A stretch of DNA of 43,686 nucleotides from Fidelibacterota bacterium (lineage in GTDB: Bacteria; Fidelibacterota; UBA8477; JABMPR01), in the NCBI GenBank assembly GCA_018650445.1, contig JABIFX010000033.1, positions 1 through 43,686 of the forward strand, given 5' to 3'. The notes beneath the pieces are model-generated. The model saw only the letters and a program-made list of their open reading frames with translations, was not told where the DNA came from and ran no database searches. The translations under genes and the position numbers were made by a program. Each line of letters starts with the position of its first letter. Positions within the stretch are counted from its first letter, which is position 1. Of the stretch, positions 8,567 to 17,873 are shown in pieces.

Positions 8567-8872
8567 CTACTGTTTAAGTGCGTTGGCTTCATCAACATTG
8601 ATGTGCCCGCGATCGTTATAGAGATTCAAAACTATTGCCAGGGCAACTGCAGCTTCGGCAGCAGCCAGCATGATGATAAAAACAGACATGAGATGTCCAT
8701 CAAGATTGTGAGTCACAAACTTGGAAAAAGCTACAAAGTTGATATTTGCAGCATTCAAAATGAGCTCCACTCCCATGAGAATGGCGACAGCATTGCGCCG
8801 AGTGATTACAGTATACAAACCGAGACTAAAGAGGATGGCACTAAGGACGAGATAGGAAGATAAATGATCCAT
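8567..8872 (-). CDS. nuoK: NADH-quinone oxidoreductase subunit K
   Basis: A small membrane subunit of complex I with 101 residues and three transmembrane helices. The pattern GVELILNAANINFVAF and the later helix with AAAEAAVALAIVL carry the conserved membrane Glu residues of NuoK. Its start shares one base with the nuoJ stop at 8872 (TAATG), which indicates translational coupling. Confidence 0.97.
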   Translation of the reverse strand: MDHLSSYLVLSAILFSLGLYTVITRRNAVAILMGVELILNAANINFVAFSKFVTHNLDGHLMSVFIIMLAAAEAAVALAIVLNLYNDRGHINVDEANALKQ

Positions 8873-9363
8873 TATAGTTCCTTTCTCGCCAGCGTAGCTG
8901 CACCGATGAGAGCACCCAGCAAGAGAACTGAAGCAATCTCAAATAAAATCAGATAGTCTGTAAACAATAGATTTCCAATGCCAGTTACTGTATCTGTGAA
9001 TTCCATGGGCAGGGTTGAGCCAACCCAGTCATGGGGTAGCACTGCAGTTAGAATAATGGCTGCAACGCCTAAAACAACGACCAGCCCTAACCCCTTCTGT
9101 ACAGAGCTTTGGGATATCTGAGCCGTAGATATTTGGTTGGTAAGCATAATTCCAAATACCAGCAGAACCAGGATACCACCCACATATACCACAATCTGGG
9201 TAACTGCCAGGAAGTCAGCGTTTAGAAATATGTATATTCCGGCGACACCTAAAAAGGTCCCCATAAGGGCGAACACCGAATGAATCAGGTTATTTCCGAA
9301 AGCTACAAGTGCTGCTGATGCGACGATCAGAGCCCAGATAACCCAGAAAATGAAATCAGCCAT
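8872..9363 (-). CDS. nuoJ: NADH-quinone oxidoreductase subunit J
   Basis: A membrane subunit of complex I, 163 residues and five hydrophobic helices (start MADFIFWVIWALIVASAALV). The ADFLAVTQIVVYVGGILVLLVFGIML segment is the NuoJ signature with a broken helix. The frame is open upstream, but those residues are Arg/Gln/Leu-rich and out of frame with nuoI, so ATG 9363 is the likely start. It overlaps the end of nuoI by 8 bp. Confidence 0.95.
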   Translation of the reverse strand: MADFIFWVIWALIVASAALVAFGNNLIHSVFALMGTFLGVAGIYIFLNADFLAVTQIVVYVGGILVLLVFGIMLTNQISTAQISQSSVQKGLGLVVVLGVAAIILTAVLPHDWVGSTLPMEFTDTVTGIGNLLFTDYLILFEIASVLLLGALIGAATLARKEL

Positions 9364-10312
9364 TCTCAGTCTCCCCTTTTGAAGAATCTTCTGGTTCAAT
9401 TGATGTTCCAGGTTCAGTTGATGTTTCTGGTTCAGCAGCAGTCTCAGTTGAAACAGGCTGTACCTCTGGAATCTCAGGTGTCGTAATGGTCTCCAGGGGA
9501 ATCTCAATCTTATCCACTGGTTCAGGCTCTGGAGCACTCTCCAGAGTTGGGATGTCCATAGGAGCAGGTTCGGCAGGAGCAGCAGGCGTATCAGTTATAA
9601 CTGGTGCTGTAGAAGCCACTGGCTCTTCAGGTGTTGCAGCAGCCGCTTGAGCTTGCTCTGCTTCACGAGCTGCTTGCTCTGCTTTGGCCGCAGCCGCTTT
9701 TTCAGCAGCGGCTTTTTTGGCTTCCATGGCAGCAGCTTTTGCCTCAGCCATTTTATCAGCTTCAGCCTGTCTCTGTGCGCGCTCTATAGGAAGTACCTTA
9801 GAGAACTGATAAATCAGGTGGTCACGATCTCTCCAGCGTTCTTCAGGCGTCACATCAAGCCTGACATTGTCATTGCTAATGAATTGATAGTCTGGAGTCA
9901 TGTGAATACAATTTTCTGGACAGGGGTGCGTACAAAGATCACAAAACATACACTCGCTCATATCAATGGTAAAACTGGTGACTCTTAATTTGATCTTTGT
10001 ATCATTCTTGGTGGTGCCAATATCTTCTTCAGGACCGGCCTTAAAAGTTTCAATATTGATACAATTCACCGGGCAGGCACGCTCACAGGCCTTGCAACCA
10101 ATGCAATCTTCAAAATCGACGACCAGCTTCGAGCGAATTGTGTTATAACTCTCAATCTCTCCGACACCAATATTCCTGGTGGGAATTGGCCAGACTTCGT
10201 CGGGGTATTGTAAAGTGACATGTTCACGGGGTCTTACAAAATACCCCATGGTCACTTTCATCCCGTCAACCAGGGTCGTGATGGCACTGCTAATATTACT
10301 GAAATAGCTCAT
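9356..10312 (-). CDS. nuoI: NADH-quinone oxidoreductase subunit I with long C-terminal tail
   Basis: An 8Fe ferredoxin-like subunit that passes electrons through two [4Fe-4S] clusters towards the quinone site. The cluster motifs are CIGCKACERACP (Cys70, 73, 76, 80) and CMFCDLCTHPCP (Cys121, 124, 127, 131). The catalytic fold ends near residue 177, the usual size of NuoI. The remaining ~140 residues are added: an Ala/Lys/Glu stretch (about 178-226) likely to be helical or coiled, then a Pro/Glu/Thr-rich acidic tail to 318. The frame runs on without a break and overlaps nuoJ by 8 bp, so the tail is genuine coding sequence. Its role is unknown. Confidence 0.95.
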   Translation of the reverse strand: MSYFSNISSAITTLVDGMKVTMGYFVRPREHVTLQYPDEVWPIPTRNIGVGEIESYNTIRSKLVVDFEDCIGCKACERACPVNCINIETFKAGPEEDIGTTKNDTKIKLRVTSFTIDMSECMFCDLCTHPCPENCIHMTPDYQFISNDNVRLDVTPEERWRDRDHLIYQFSKVLPIERAQRQAEADKMAEAKAAAMEAKKAAAEKAAAAKAEQAAREAEQAQAAAATPEEPVASTAPVITDTPAAPAEPAPMDIPTLESAPEPEPVDKIEIPLETITTPEIPEVQPVSTETAAEPETSTEPGTSIEPEDSSKGETENG

Positions 10313-10321
10313 GTATCTATC

Positions 10322-11569
10322 CTAGAATTGGATTTCACCGGTAAGCCACATCCAAATGGCTACACCCATGAGATTTATTAGTGATAAGGGAAGGATTACT
10401 TTCCAACTCACGTACATGAGTTGATCAACACGTAATCGGGGAAATGTCCAGCGGAACCACATTAATAAAAAGATAATGGTGCCAGCTTTCATAAGCATCC
10501 AGAAGATGCCAGGAGATGCCATCCAGATTGCAAAACCAGGAAACAACCAGGCTGCAATAGTGATGACAAGACTCAAGCCCAGGGGGTAAACAGATAGACG
10601 ACCCGTCTTTGCTCGGACAAACAGCGTCCACATGATAGCCACAAGGGTGATAACTGAAAAACCAATCTGCGCTCCTTCATAATCGGCAAAGGGACTCTGC
10701 CATCCACCAAGGAAAATGATGGAGACCAGTAATGCGACCAGTGTAGCATTGGCATATTCAGATAAAAAGAAGAGCGCCCATCTCAGACCTGAGAACTCAG
10801 TCATGAAACCAGCCACCAATTCTGATTCTGATTCTGGAATATCAAAGGGGGTTCGGTTAATCTCGGCAGTCGCTCCGATGAGATACACAAAGGCTGCTAT
10901 AAATAGGAAGGGGCTGTGAAAGATAAACCAGTTTGGCAATGGGATTGGTATCCAGTGGAACAGATTCCCTGTACCAGCCTGGGCCTGTATCATGGTTTGA
11001 AGATTCAGACTGCCAACTACAGCTACGACAGCAATCAAAGTAATGCCCACAGGGATTTCATATGAAATGATCTGAGCTGCAGATCGCATGGCGCCATAGA
11101 GTGACCATTTATTGTTGGAGGCCCAGCCGGCCATAACAATACCCAGCACGACTATGGATGAGATGGACACGACATAAAAGAGCCCAATATTCATATTGGC
11201 TGCCAGCAGAGTGTCAGAGAATGGAATAGCTGCAAAGGTAACCACAGAGGCAACCAGGATAACCCAGGGTCCTATGATAAAGAGCACCTTATCAGCCATC
11301 TTGGGTATAATATCTTCTTTTTGGAGAAGTTTCAGGGCATCTGCCACAGTTTGCAGAGTACCAAATTTCCCTACACGCATGGGACCAAGACGAACCTGCA
11401 TGAAAGCAGAAACTTTTCGCTCGATGTAAACCAAAACGATGGCGTTGGCCGCCACAAAGACAAATATCAGGGCAGCAACGATAAACAGAGACAATCCCCA
11501 GGCTACAGAATTACCCATACCTGATAGGATGTCAAACGAGAGGATCCAGTTAGCAAGTAATTGTATCAT
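10322..11569 (-). CDS. nuoH: NADH-quinone oxidoreductase subunit H
   Basis: The membrane subunit that forms much of the quinone pocket of complex I. It has the motifs YIERKVSAFMQVRLGPMRVG and AEINRTPFDIPESESELVAGF. At 415 residues it is longer than many NuoH (about 325-350), the extra length being additional hydrophobic segments at the C-terminus. The gene follows nuoD directly (TAAATG). Confidence 0.96.
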   Translation of the reverse strand: MIQLLANWILSFDILSGMGNSVAWGLSLFIVAALIFVFVAANAIVLVYIERKVSAFMQVRLGPMRVGKFGTLQTVADALKLLQKEDIIPKMADKVLFIIGPWVILVASVVTFAAIPFSDTLLAANMNIGLFYVVSISSIVVLGIVMAGWASNNKWSLYGAMRSAAQIISYEIPVGITLIAVVAVVGSLNLQTMIQAQAGTGNLFHWIPIPLPNWFIFHSPFLFIAAFVYLIGATAEINRTPFDIPESESELVAGFMTEFSGLRWALFFLSEYANATLVALLVSIIFLGGWQSPFADYEGAQIGFSVITLVAIMWTLFVRAKTGRLSVYPLGLSLVITIAAWLFPGFAIWMASPGIFWMLMKAGTIIFLLMWFRWTFPRLRVDQLMYVSWKVILPLSLINLMGVAIWMWLTGEIQF

Positions 11570-12691
11570 TTAGCGATCAATCTCCCCTAGTACAATGTCC
11601 AGACTTCCGAGAATCGCAATGACATCGGAGATCATCCAGCCCTGGCCAATTTCGTTAATAACACTGAGGTTTGAGAATGCCGGGGACCGCATCTTAAGAC
11701 GCAGTGGCACATTCTTCCCATTGCTTACTATATAATAGCCCAATTCTCCACGTGGATTCTCACTACGGAAATAGATTTCACCCTTTGGTGGACGAATACG
11801 ACGTGGAATGGCAGATTTTACATCTCCTTCTACGGGGAGCTGATCCAGAGCCTGACGAATGATTTTTGCACTCTCATTCATCTCAAGGACACGAACATAA
11901 TATCTATCCCAACTATCACCGATGGTACCCTGTAGACCCTGACCAAGCGGTACATCAAAGTCAAATCGATCATAGATTGAATATGGTTCGGTGCGACGGA
12001 TGTCAATGTTCACACCAGAAGCTCTCAAACTTGGACCTGTTACCCCATAATTGATGGCAACTTCAGGAGTCATGACCCCAATGTCAGCAGCTCTTTCAAT
12101 AAAAATTTTATTACCGGTCAGGATTTGATTGTATTCAGCGACACGCTCATCAAAGGCATCCAGAAATTCGTAGGCTTTTTCAACAAATCCAGGTGGTACA
12201 TCATGGGCCAGGCCACCTATCCAGATATAATTGTATAGCAGACGAGCGCCTGAAGCCATTTCAAATAGATCCAGAATGAGTTCACGTTCACGGAAACAAT
12301 AGATAAAGGGTGTAATGGCACCCACATCCAGCCCAAAGGTTCCCACAGCCACGAGATGGCTGGCAATTCTTTGAAATTCAGCAAAGATAACGCGGAGATA
12401 CTCAACCCGTTCAGGAAGCTCAATTCCCATCATCTTCTCAACCGCCATGGCATAACCATGTTCACTACCTATGGCAGCGAGATAATCACAACGACCTGTG
12501 AAGGGTGTGATCATCTGATATTCAAGATTTTCAGCGTGTTTTTCAAAGGAGCGATGCAGGTATCCAATGACAGGCTCAATATGAGAAACAATCTCGCCAT
12601 CAGTCCGCAATTTCAGTCTTAACACCCCATGAGTACTGGGGTGCTGAGGTCCCATGTTTAGAACCATTTCTTCAGCGTGGAGGCGACCCAT
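11570..12691 (-). CDS. nuoD: NADH-quinone oxidoreductase subunit D
   Basis: The 49-kDa-type subunit of complex I, related to [NiFe]-hydrogenase large subunits, which forms the quinone site together with NuoB and NuoH. It has 373 residues. The N-terminal GPQHPSTHGVLRLKL carries the conserved His of the quinone pocket, and the C-terminal SLDIVLGEIDR is typical. It is separate from NuoC, unlike the fused NuoCD of E. coli. The start codon shares one base with the nuoC stop. Confidence 0.97.
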   Translation of the reverse strand: MGRLHAEEMVLNMGPQHPSTHGVLRLKLRTDGEIVSHIEPVIGYLHRSFEKHAENLEYQMITPFTGRCDYLAAIGSEHGYAMAVEKMMGIELPERVEYLRVIFAEFQRIASHLVAVGTFGLDVGAITPFIYCFRERELILDLFEMASGARLLYNYIWIGGLAHDVPPGFVEKAYEFLDAFDERVAEYNQILTGNKIFIERAADIGVMTPEVAINYGVTGPSLRASGVNIDIRRTEPYSIYDRFDFDVPLGQGLQGTIGDSWDRYYVRVLEMNESAKIIRQALDQLPVEGDVKSAIPRRIRPPKGEIYFRSENPRGELGYYIVSNGKNVPLRLKMRSPAFSNLSVINEIGQGWMISDVIAILGSLDIVLGEIDR

Positions 12692-13179
12692 TATTTCACC
12701 TTCTCAATGCGCATACCACGGTAGAACTCCGCTGGCACATAATCTTTTCTCAGAGGATAGCCTTCCCAGTCGTCTTCCATAAGAATACGCTTCAGGTCCG
12801 GATGACCCTCAAAATTGATTCCATATAAATCAAAAGTTTCTCGCTCATGCCAATCTGCAGTTCTGTGGATGTTAGCGATACTTGCCACTTTAGGTTCATC
12901 TCTGGATGTGAATACTTTTAAGGTGATATAGTGTTTAAGCTCGGTTGAGACCAGATGATAGATAACGCTAAATTCGGTTTCAACATCAGCATCATGACCA
13001 GCCAAATTCATGAGCGAATCAAACTGAAGCTTCTCATCATCCTTGAGATAGGTGACAATCTTGGCAATTGCACCGGCATCTACAACGACAGTGGGGTTGT
13101 GTGTACCTTCTTCCATAAACTCGATAACTTTGTCACCGAATTTTCTGGATAGGTTTGCGTAAATTTCTTGCTCAGTCAC
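12691..13179 (-). CDS. nuoC: NADH-quinone oxidoreductase subunit C
   Basis: The 30-kDa-type subunit of complex I's peripheral arm. The signature HRTADWHERETFDLYGINF and the following EDDWEGYPLRKDY are clear. I chose GTG 13179 (VTEQEIYANL) because AAGGAAG lies just before it and it sits one base after the nuoB stop. The frame is open to GTG 13215, which would overlap nuoB by 35 bp. The product has 162 residues from the chosen start. Confidence 0.93.
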   Translation of the reverse strand: MTEQEIYANLSRKFGDKVIEFMEEGTHNPTVVVDAGAIAKIVTYLKDDEKLQFDSLMNLAGHDADVETEFSVIYHLVSTELKHYITLKVFTSRDEPKVASIANIHRTADWHERETFDLYGINFEGHPDLKRILMEDDWEGYPLRKDYVPAEFYRGMRIEKVK

Positions 13180-13180
13180 G

Positions 13181-13672
13181 TCAGTCTTCCTTCTTTGCCA
13201 GAACCGGTTCTTCACGCATTTTCTTTTGAAGATGCATCAAGCCTTCAATAAGTGCCTCTGGCCGGGGAGGACAACCTGGGATATAAACATCTACTGGAAT
13301 GATTTGATCAACCCCCTTAAGTACATGATATCCATGTTGCCAGTAAGGACCACCTGAATTAGCGCAAGAGCCCATGGAGATGACATATTTTGGCTCAGCC
13401 ATCTGCTCATAAAGACGTTTGACTCTTGTGGCCATTTTCAAAGTAACCGTTCCAGCGACAATCATGACATCAGCCTGGCGTGGCGAAGATCTAGGCATGG
13501 CGCCAAAACGTTCCAGGTCGTGACGAGCGGCTGCAGCCGACATCATTTCGATGGCACAACAGGCCAATCCAAACTGGAAATACCACTCGGAACCGGATCG
13601 TGACCAGTTCAGAAGTTTATCAAGAGAAGTAATGAGAATGTTCTCATTAAATTTATGGTTTAACGCACCCAT
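13181..13672 (-). CDS. nuoB: NADH-quinone oxidoreductase subunit B
   Basis: This subunit holds cluster N2, the last [4Fe-4S] centre before quinone. Ligands are seen in [10 protein letters not shown] (tandem Cys), MGSCANSGG and [10 protein letters not shown]. The 163-residue length is normal. The start abuts the nuoA stop (TAAATG), in the usual A-B-C-D order. Confidence 0.97.
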   Translation of the reverse strand: MGALNHKFNENILITSLDKLLNWSRSGSEWYFQFGLACCAIEMMSAAAARHDLERFGAMPRSSPRQADVMIVAGTVTLKMATRVKRLYEQMAEPKYVISMGSCANSGGPYWQHGYHVLKGVDQIIPVDVYIPGCPPRPEALIEGLMHLQKKMREEPVLAKKED

Positions 13673-14095
13673 TTATTTGGTCTCCGCTTCGTGAAGCCTG
13701 GACGCAGAGTAGCGACCGGTGCCATATTTCAGTTTCATTTTTACCCAATCCAGATCACCCTTGACCCAGACGTAGGCTAGCCCCACCGTGAGAATCAACA
13801 TAAATACAAAGACCTCTATAAAAGTAAGAAAGCCCATGTCCTTGAAGACGACTGCCCATGGAAAGAGAAAGACAACTTCAACATCGAAAATGATAAATAT
13901 GAGGGCAATAACATAAAAGCGGATGTTGAACTGAAGCCATCCTTCCCCTTCTGGTTCCTCACCACATTCATAAGTATCCATTTTTAAATCAGTTTTATTT
14001 TTCGGGGATATTAGCTTTTGTATGATGAAGCCACAATACATGAGTCCGAAGGCAACTGCACCAAAGGCTAAGGCGATTCCGTAATGTTCCTGCAT
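13673..14095 (-). CDS. nuoA: NADH-quinone oxidoreductase subunit A
   Basis: A small membrane subunit of complex I and the first gene of the operon. It has 140 residues and three hydrophobic helices. The signature is TYECGEEPEGEGWLQFNIRF followed by a helix with IFIIFDVEVVFLFPWA. The long loop between helices 1 and 2 carries the conserved Cys. A candidate promoter lies at 14134-14162. Confidence 0.96.
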   Translation of the reverse strand: MQEHYGIALAFGAVAFGLMYCGFIIQKLISPKNKTDLKMDTYECGEEPEGEGWLQFNIRFYVIALIFIIFDVEVVFLFPWAVVFKDMGFLTFIEVFVFMLILTVGLAYVWVKGDLDWVKMKLKYGTGRYSASRLHEAETK

Positions 14096-14133
14096 GATCT
14101 TTAAAGTGCCCTTTCTTTCAACATTGGTGCGCC

Positions 14134-14162
14134 AATATAGACGGTACCCTAAGTATCTTCAA
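14134..14162 (-). promoter_or_regulatory. putative promoter of the nuo operon
   Basis: On the minus strand TTGAAG (14162-14157) and TATATT (14139-14134) are 17 bp apart. Transcription would start near 14127, about 30 nt before nuoA. The gap 14096-14291 holds no other gene. Confidence 0.4.
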
Positions 14163-14291
14163 TAACCGAATCCTGTCGATGACCAGGTAACAGTTCCTAT
14201 CTTTTTCCTGGACCCAGCTATCGCAATCTCTATGCCACAATAATTGATTAAAGCATTAAATGTTTGACTAAAATATAGTGACTCAGATATC

Positions 14292-16559
14292 CTACTCTGA
14301 AAGCTTTTCCTGCTCTTGTGCATCAACAACGGCTATGGCTGTCATATTCGCAACATCCTGAACACTGGTAGAACCAATCTGCAGGATATGAACAGGTTTT
14401 TCCATACCCACCAGGATAGGTCCAATGGCCTCTGCCCCACTCAAACGGTGGACAAGTTTATAACTGATATTACTGGATTGGAGATCTGGAAAAATCAGAA
14501 CATTGGCTGACCCCTGTAGCTTGCTAAAGGGATAATGCTCTTTCTGAATGTTAGGCATAATAGCCAGATCTGCATTCATTTCTCCATCAATCATTAAATC
14601 AGGATCTTTTTCTCGAACCAGTCGCACTGCTTCACTCATCTTCTTGGCATGAGGATGTTTGGATGATCCAAAATTTGAGAAACTCAACATGGCAACACGC
14701 GGGGTAATTCTCCAGCGTCTGGCTTCTTCAGCCGCCATAAGAGCGATTTCAGATAGAACTTCAGCAGTGGGATCAATATTAACAGAGACATCGGCAAATA
14801 TTTTCATACCCTCTTTAAAGATGAGTAGAAATAAACCAGCCACATGCTTCATATCTTTTCTTGGCTTGATGATCTGCAGCACCGGACGCAGGGCATCCGG
14901 GTATTGCTGTGTAATGCCTGATATCATGGCGTCAGCTTCACCCATATGCAACATCATGGCTGCGAAAGAATAGCGTCTATCCATAAATCGCTTGGCACCG
15001 CTCAGCGTAACCCCTTTGCGTTGTCTCATTTTATAGAATTCTTCGATGAATTCCTCACGACGTTCACACTTGGTAGGATCGACTAATTCAACCCCTTCAA
15101 GTGGGATGTTCAACTCCTTTGCGATGGCTCGAATCTTCTTCTTACGACCCACCAAAACAGGTTTGGCTATGCCCTCCTGCAGGATGAGATGACTCGCCCG
15201 GATGATACGAGGGTTTTCACCCTCAGGATAAATCACACGTTTTGGAGCAGCTTTGGCTCGATTATAGAGTGAGCGCATAAACTCACGACCTTTGCCAAGT
15301 CGGGCTTCCAACTCTTCTCTATATTGATCAAGATCAATGATACGTTGAGCTACGCCAGTTTCCATGGCTGCTTTAGCCACAGCCACAGATTCCCAAAGGA
15401 GCACTCTGGGATCAAAAGGTTTTGGGATCAGATAGTCACGACCAAACTCAATGTGATCCAGACCATAAATTTGAATCACTTCATCTGGTGTATCTTCTTT
15501 CGCCAGAGCCGCGAGGGCTAAGGTAGCGGCTACCTTCATTTCTTCATTAATTGTAGTTGCCTGGACATCCAACGCCCCTCTGAAAATAAAGGGAAAACCC
15601 AGGACATTATTCACCTGGTTGGGGTAGTCTGAACGACCGGTTCCCATGATGGCATCGGGGCGAGCAGCCATGGCAGTTGGATAAGCGATTTCTGGATCAG
15701 GGTTGGCCATGGCAAAAATGATAGGGTCAGACGCCATGGTTTTTAAATCATCACCAACAATGATGTCTTTTTTTGACAGACCAATAAATACGTCTGCCCC
15801 CTCCAGAGCTTCCTGGAGAGTTCTATGTTTAGTGTCATTAGCAAATGGGAGTTTGAATTCATTCATCCCATCTGTACGCCCTGCGTAAATAACACCACGC
15901 GAATCGCACATGATCAAATTCTCGCGTCGAGCACCCATACGGATATAGTGCTCGCTACACGACAGAGCGGAGGCTCCAGCACCTGATACCACTATCTTGA
16001 TATCTTCCATCTTTTTGCCTGCCACCTCAACAGCATTAAGAAGTGCGGCTGCAGAAATAATAGCAGTGCCATGCTGATCATCATGAAAGACAGGAATATT
16101 CATCTCTTCCCGCAGTTTTTGCTCGATATAAAAACATTCCGGGGATTTGATATCCTCCAGATTGATACCACCAAATGTGGGTTCCAGTAATTTGACAGCA
16201 TCGATAAATTTATCCGGGTCTTCAGTATCAACTTCCAGATCAAAGACGTCTATATCTGCAAATCGCTTAAACAGAACGCCTTTACCTTCCATGACAGGTT
16301 TTCCGGCGAGAGCTCCAATATTTCCCAGACCAAGCACAGCGGTACCATTAGATATAACGGCTACCAGATTACCCTTGGCGGTGTACTCGTTTGCGAGAGC
16401 GGGATTTTCAGCAATTTCCAAACAGGGGTAGGCAACACCGGGAGAATAAGCCAGACTCAGGTCCCTTTGGGTAGCAAAAGGCTTGGTTGAGGTGACTTCG
16501 ATTTTTCCTTTACGGATTCCCATGCTATGATAAGCAAGGGCATCTTTCTTTGTAATCAT
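14292..16559 (-). CDS. maeB: NADP-dependent malic enzyme with phosphotransacetylase-like domain
   Basis: Converts malate to pyruvate, CO2 and NAD(P)H. The N-terminal ~425 residues are the malic enzyme ([38 protein letters not shown]; nucleotide-binding [12 protein letters not shown]). From about residue 430 ([15 protein letters not shown]) to the end is a phosphotransacetylase-like domain, which in this family usually acts in acetyl-CoA regulation rather than catalysis. The 755-residue length matches MaeB hybrids. It is the last gene of a run that begins with the Rrf2 regulator; a hairpin at 16579-16607 separates it from the aminotransferase, so it may be transcribed at a different level. Confidence 0.95.
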   Translation of the reverse strand: MITKKDALAYHSMGIRKGKIEVTSTKPFATQRDLSLAYSPGVAYPCLEIAENPALANEYTAKGNLVAVISNGTAVLGLGNIGALAGKPVMEGKGVLFKRFADIDVFDLEVDTEDPDKFIDAVKLLEPTFGGINLEDIKSPECFYIEQKLREEMNIPVFHDDQHGTAIISAAALLNAVEVAGKKMEDIKIVVSGAGASALSCSEHYIRMGARRENLIMCDSRGVIYAGRTDGMNEFKLPFANDTKHRTLQEALEGADVFIGLSKKDIIVGDDLKTMASDPIIFAMANPDPEIAYPTAMAARPDAIMGTGRSDYPNQVNNVLGFPFIFRGALDVQATTINEEMKVAATLALAALAKEDTPDEVIQIYGLDHIEFGRDYLIPKPFDPRVLLWESVAVAKAAMETGVAQRIIDLDQYREELEARLGKGREFMRSLYNRAKAAPKRVIYPEGENPRIIRASHLILQEGIAKPVLVGRKKKIRAIAKELNIPLEGVELVDPTKCERREEFIEEFYKMRQRKGVTLSGAKRFMDRRYSFAAMMLHMGEADAMISGITQQYPDALRPVLQIIKPRKDMKHVAGLFLLIFKEGMKIFADVSVNIDPTAEVLSEIALMAAEEARRWRITPRVAMLSFSNFGSSKHPHAKKMSEAVRLVREKDPDLMIDGEMNADLAIMPNIQKEHYPFSKLQGSANVLIFPDLQSSNISYKLVHRLSGAEAIGPILVGMEKPVHILQIGSTSVQDVANMTAIAVVDAQEQEKLSE

Positions 16560-16578
16560 ATAAACCCATCTAAAATCA

Positions 16579-16607
16579 AGATGACATCTCCAATGAAGAT
16601 GTCATCT
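16579..16607. other. intercistronic hairpin before maeB
   Basis: AGATGACATCT (16579-16589) and AGATGTCATCT (16597-16607) form an 11-bp perfect stem with a 7-nt loop, in the 88-bp gap between the aminotransferase and maeB. No strong T-tract follows on the minus strand. It may be an attenuator, an mRNA-stabilising element or a regulator site. Confidence 0.5.
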
Positions 16608-16647
16608 GGTTAAAATACTATTGTTATTTGACTGGTACTATTGGGGG

Positions 16648-17841
16648 TTACTCCCAGAAGCCTTTTAAAGCTGCCAGACCTTCCTGAATCTGATCCACAT
16701 TAATACCACTATATGCAAAACGAATAAAGACTTTGTCTTCCCCCGGCAATGGTCTACCAAAGTGCTCACGGGAACAAAAAGATACACCAGTTTCATAGAG
16801 TGCATCCAGACGGAATTTTGAAGAATCCGTATAACCCTTGCGCTTAAAGATGTCTGTCACATCCGGAAACAGATAGAAGGTAGTTTCTGGTTTTGAAACC
16901 TTCACTCCATCGATATCCAGAAGTGCATCCACTAAGGCATCGCGTCTAAGCTTTAGTTGGTCGAGGATATCATTCTGAGGTTCTGCAGGTCCACTTAAAC
17001 AAGCCAGACCAGCCATCTGAACAAAATGATTTGAGCAAGACTCCTGATTGGTATTGAATTTTGAAATGGCTTCAATCACATCCTTGGGTCCAGCTGCACA
17101 TCCCAAACGCCAGCCTGTCATGGCGAATTTTTTTGAAAATGTATACAGAATAACCGTTCGTTCAGCCATATCAGGCAACGAGGCGATACTCTTGCTGCGA
17201 CCTGAGTAACGAACTTCAAAATAGGCTTCATCCGAAAGTACCCACAGATCGTGCTTGATGGCCAGGTCTGCGACCCACTTCATTTCAGCTTCAGTAGATT
17301 CAGCACCAATGGGGTTCTGATAATTATTATAAATTATCACCGTGGTCTTATCAGTAATCTGTTGCTCTATTTCTTCTTTGTTGATGGCGAAACCTGTTTC
17401 AGTGGTCACATAACCATATGGGAGGGCTTTCCCACCGAGATACTCTATCTGAGATTCATAAATTGGATAACCAGGATTTGGGTAAAGTGCCTCGGCACCT
17501 TCCTCGAGCAAAACTCCTAAGAATTTCCCAATAACTGGTTTACCACCTGGTTGAACAGAAATATTCTCTGCTGTATAATTAAGCCCACGCGCCATACCAA
17601 TATCTTCAGCCAATGCTTCACGCAATGGCATGATGCCAGGACCTGGAGCATAGCCCGTTTTTCCATCTCGGGCGGCTTTCATAGCTGCATCCCGAATATA
17701 CTCAGGCGTAGTGATGTTCATGTCCCCCAGATGGAATGGATAAACCTTGTTTCCCTTGACAGACCAGGCTGCTGCATCAGCGCCTACTGCAAAGGCGGTC
17801 TCTGTGCCCAGACGGCCGTAACGATTTGCAAATTTTCTCAT
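16648..17841 (-). CDS. class I/II pyridoxal-phosphate aminotransferase
   Basis: A PLP enzyme of aspartate aminotransferase fold type I, 397 residues. The PLP-binding lysine lies in YTFSKKFAMTGWRLG, and SDEAYFEVRYSG has the Asp that holds the PLP pyridine nitrogen. The usual NNPxNPTG loop reads NNYQNPIGA here. The Arg that binds the substrate carboxylate is probably in VFIRFAYSG near the C-terminus. The substrate cannot be named from sequence; aspartate, alanine or an aromatic or branched amino acid are all possible. The gene lies 32 bp after the transketolase and probably shares its transcript. Confidence 0.9.
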   Translation of the reverse strand: MRKFANRYGRLGTETAFAVGADAAAWSVKGNKVYPFHLGDMNITTPEYIRDAAMKAARDGKTGYAPGPGIMPLREALAEDIGMARGLNYTAENISVQPGGKPVIGKFLGVLLEEGAEALYPNPGYPIYESQIEYLGGKALPYGYVTTETGFAINKEEIEQQITDKTTVIIYNNYQNPIGAESTEAEMKWVADLAIKHDLWVLSDEAYFEVRYSGRSKSIASLPDMAERTVILYTFSKKFAMTGWRLGCAAGPKDVIEAISKFNTNQESCSNHFVQMAGLACLSGPAEPQNDILDQLKLRRDALVDALLDIDGVKVSKPETTFYLFPDVTDIFKRKGYTDSSKFRLDALYETGVSFCSREHFGRPLPGEDKVFIRFAYSGINVDQIQEGLAALKGFWE

Positions 17842-17873
17842 TTTACTCCCCTATAATATTCATCAAAAATAAT

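Noticed and set aside
9364-9537. Upstream extension of nuoJ
   Set aside because: The added residues are the out-of-frame shadow of the NuoI tail. The conserved NuoJ start is at 9363.
9647-9988. 113-residue plus-strand frame opposite nuoI
   Set aside because: A Ser/Phe/Leu-rich shadow of the Ala/Glu-rich NuoI tail, with no independent support.
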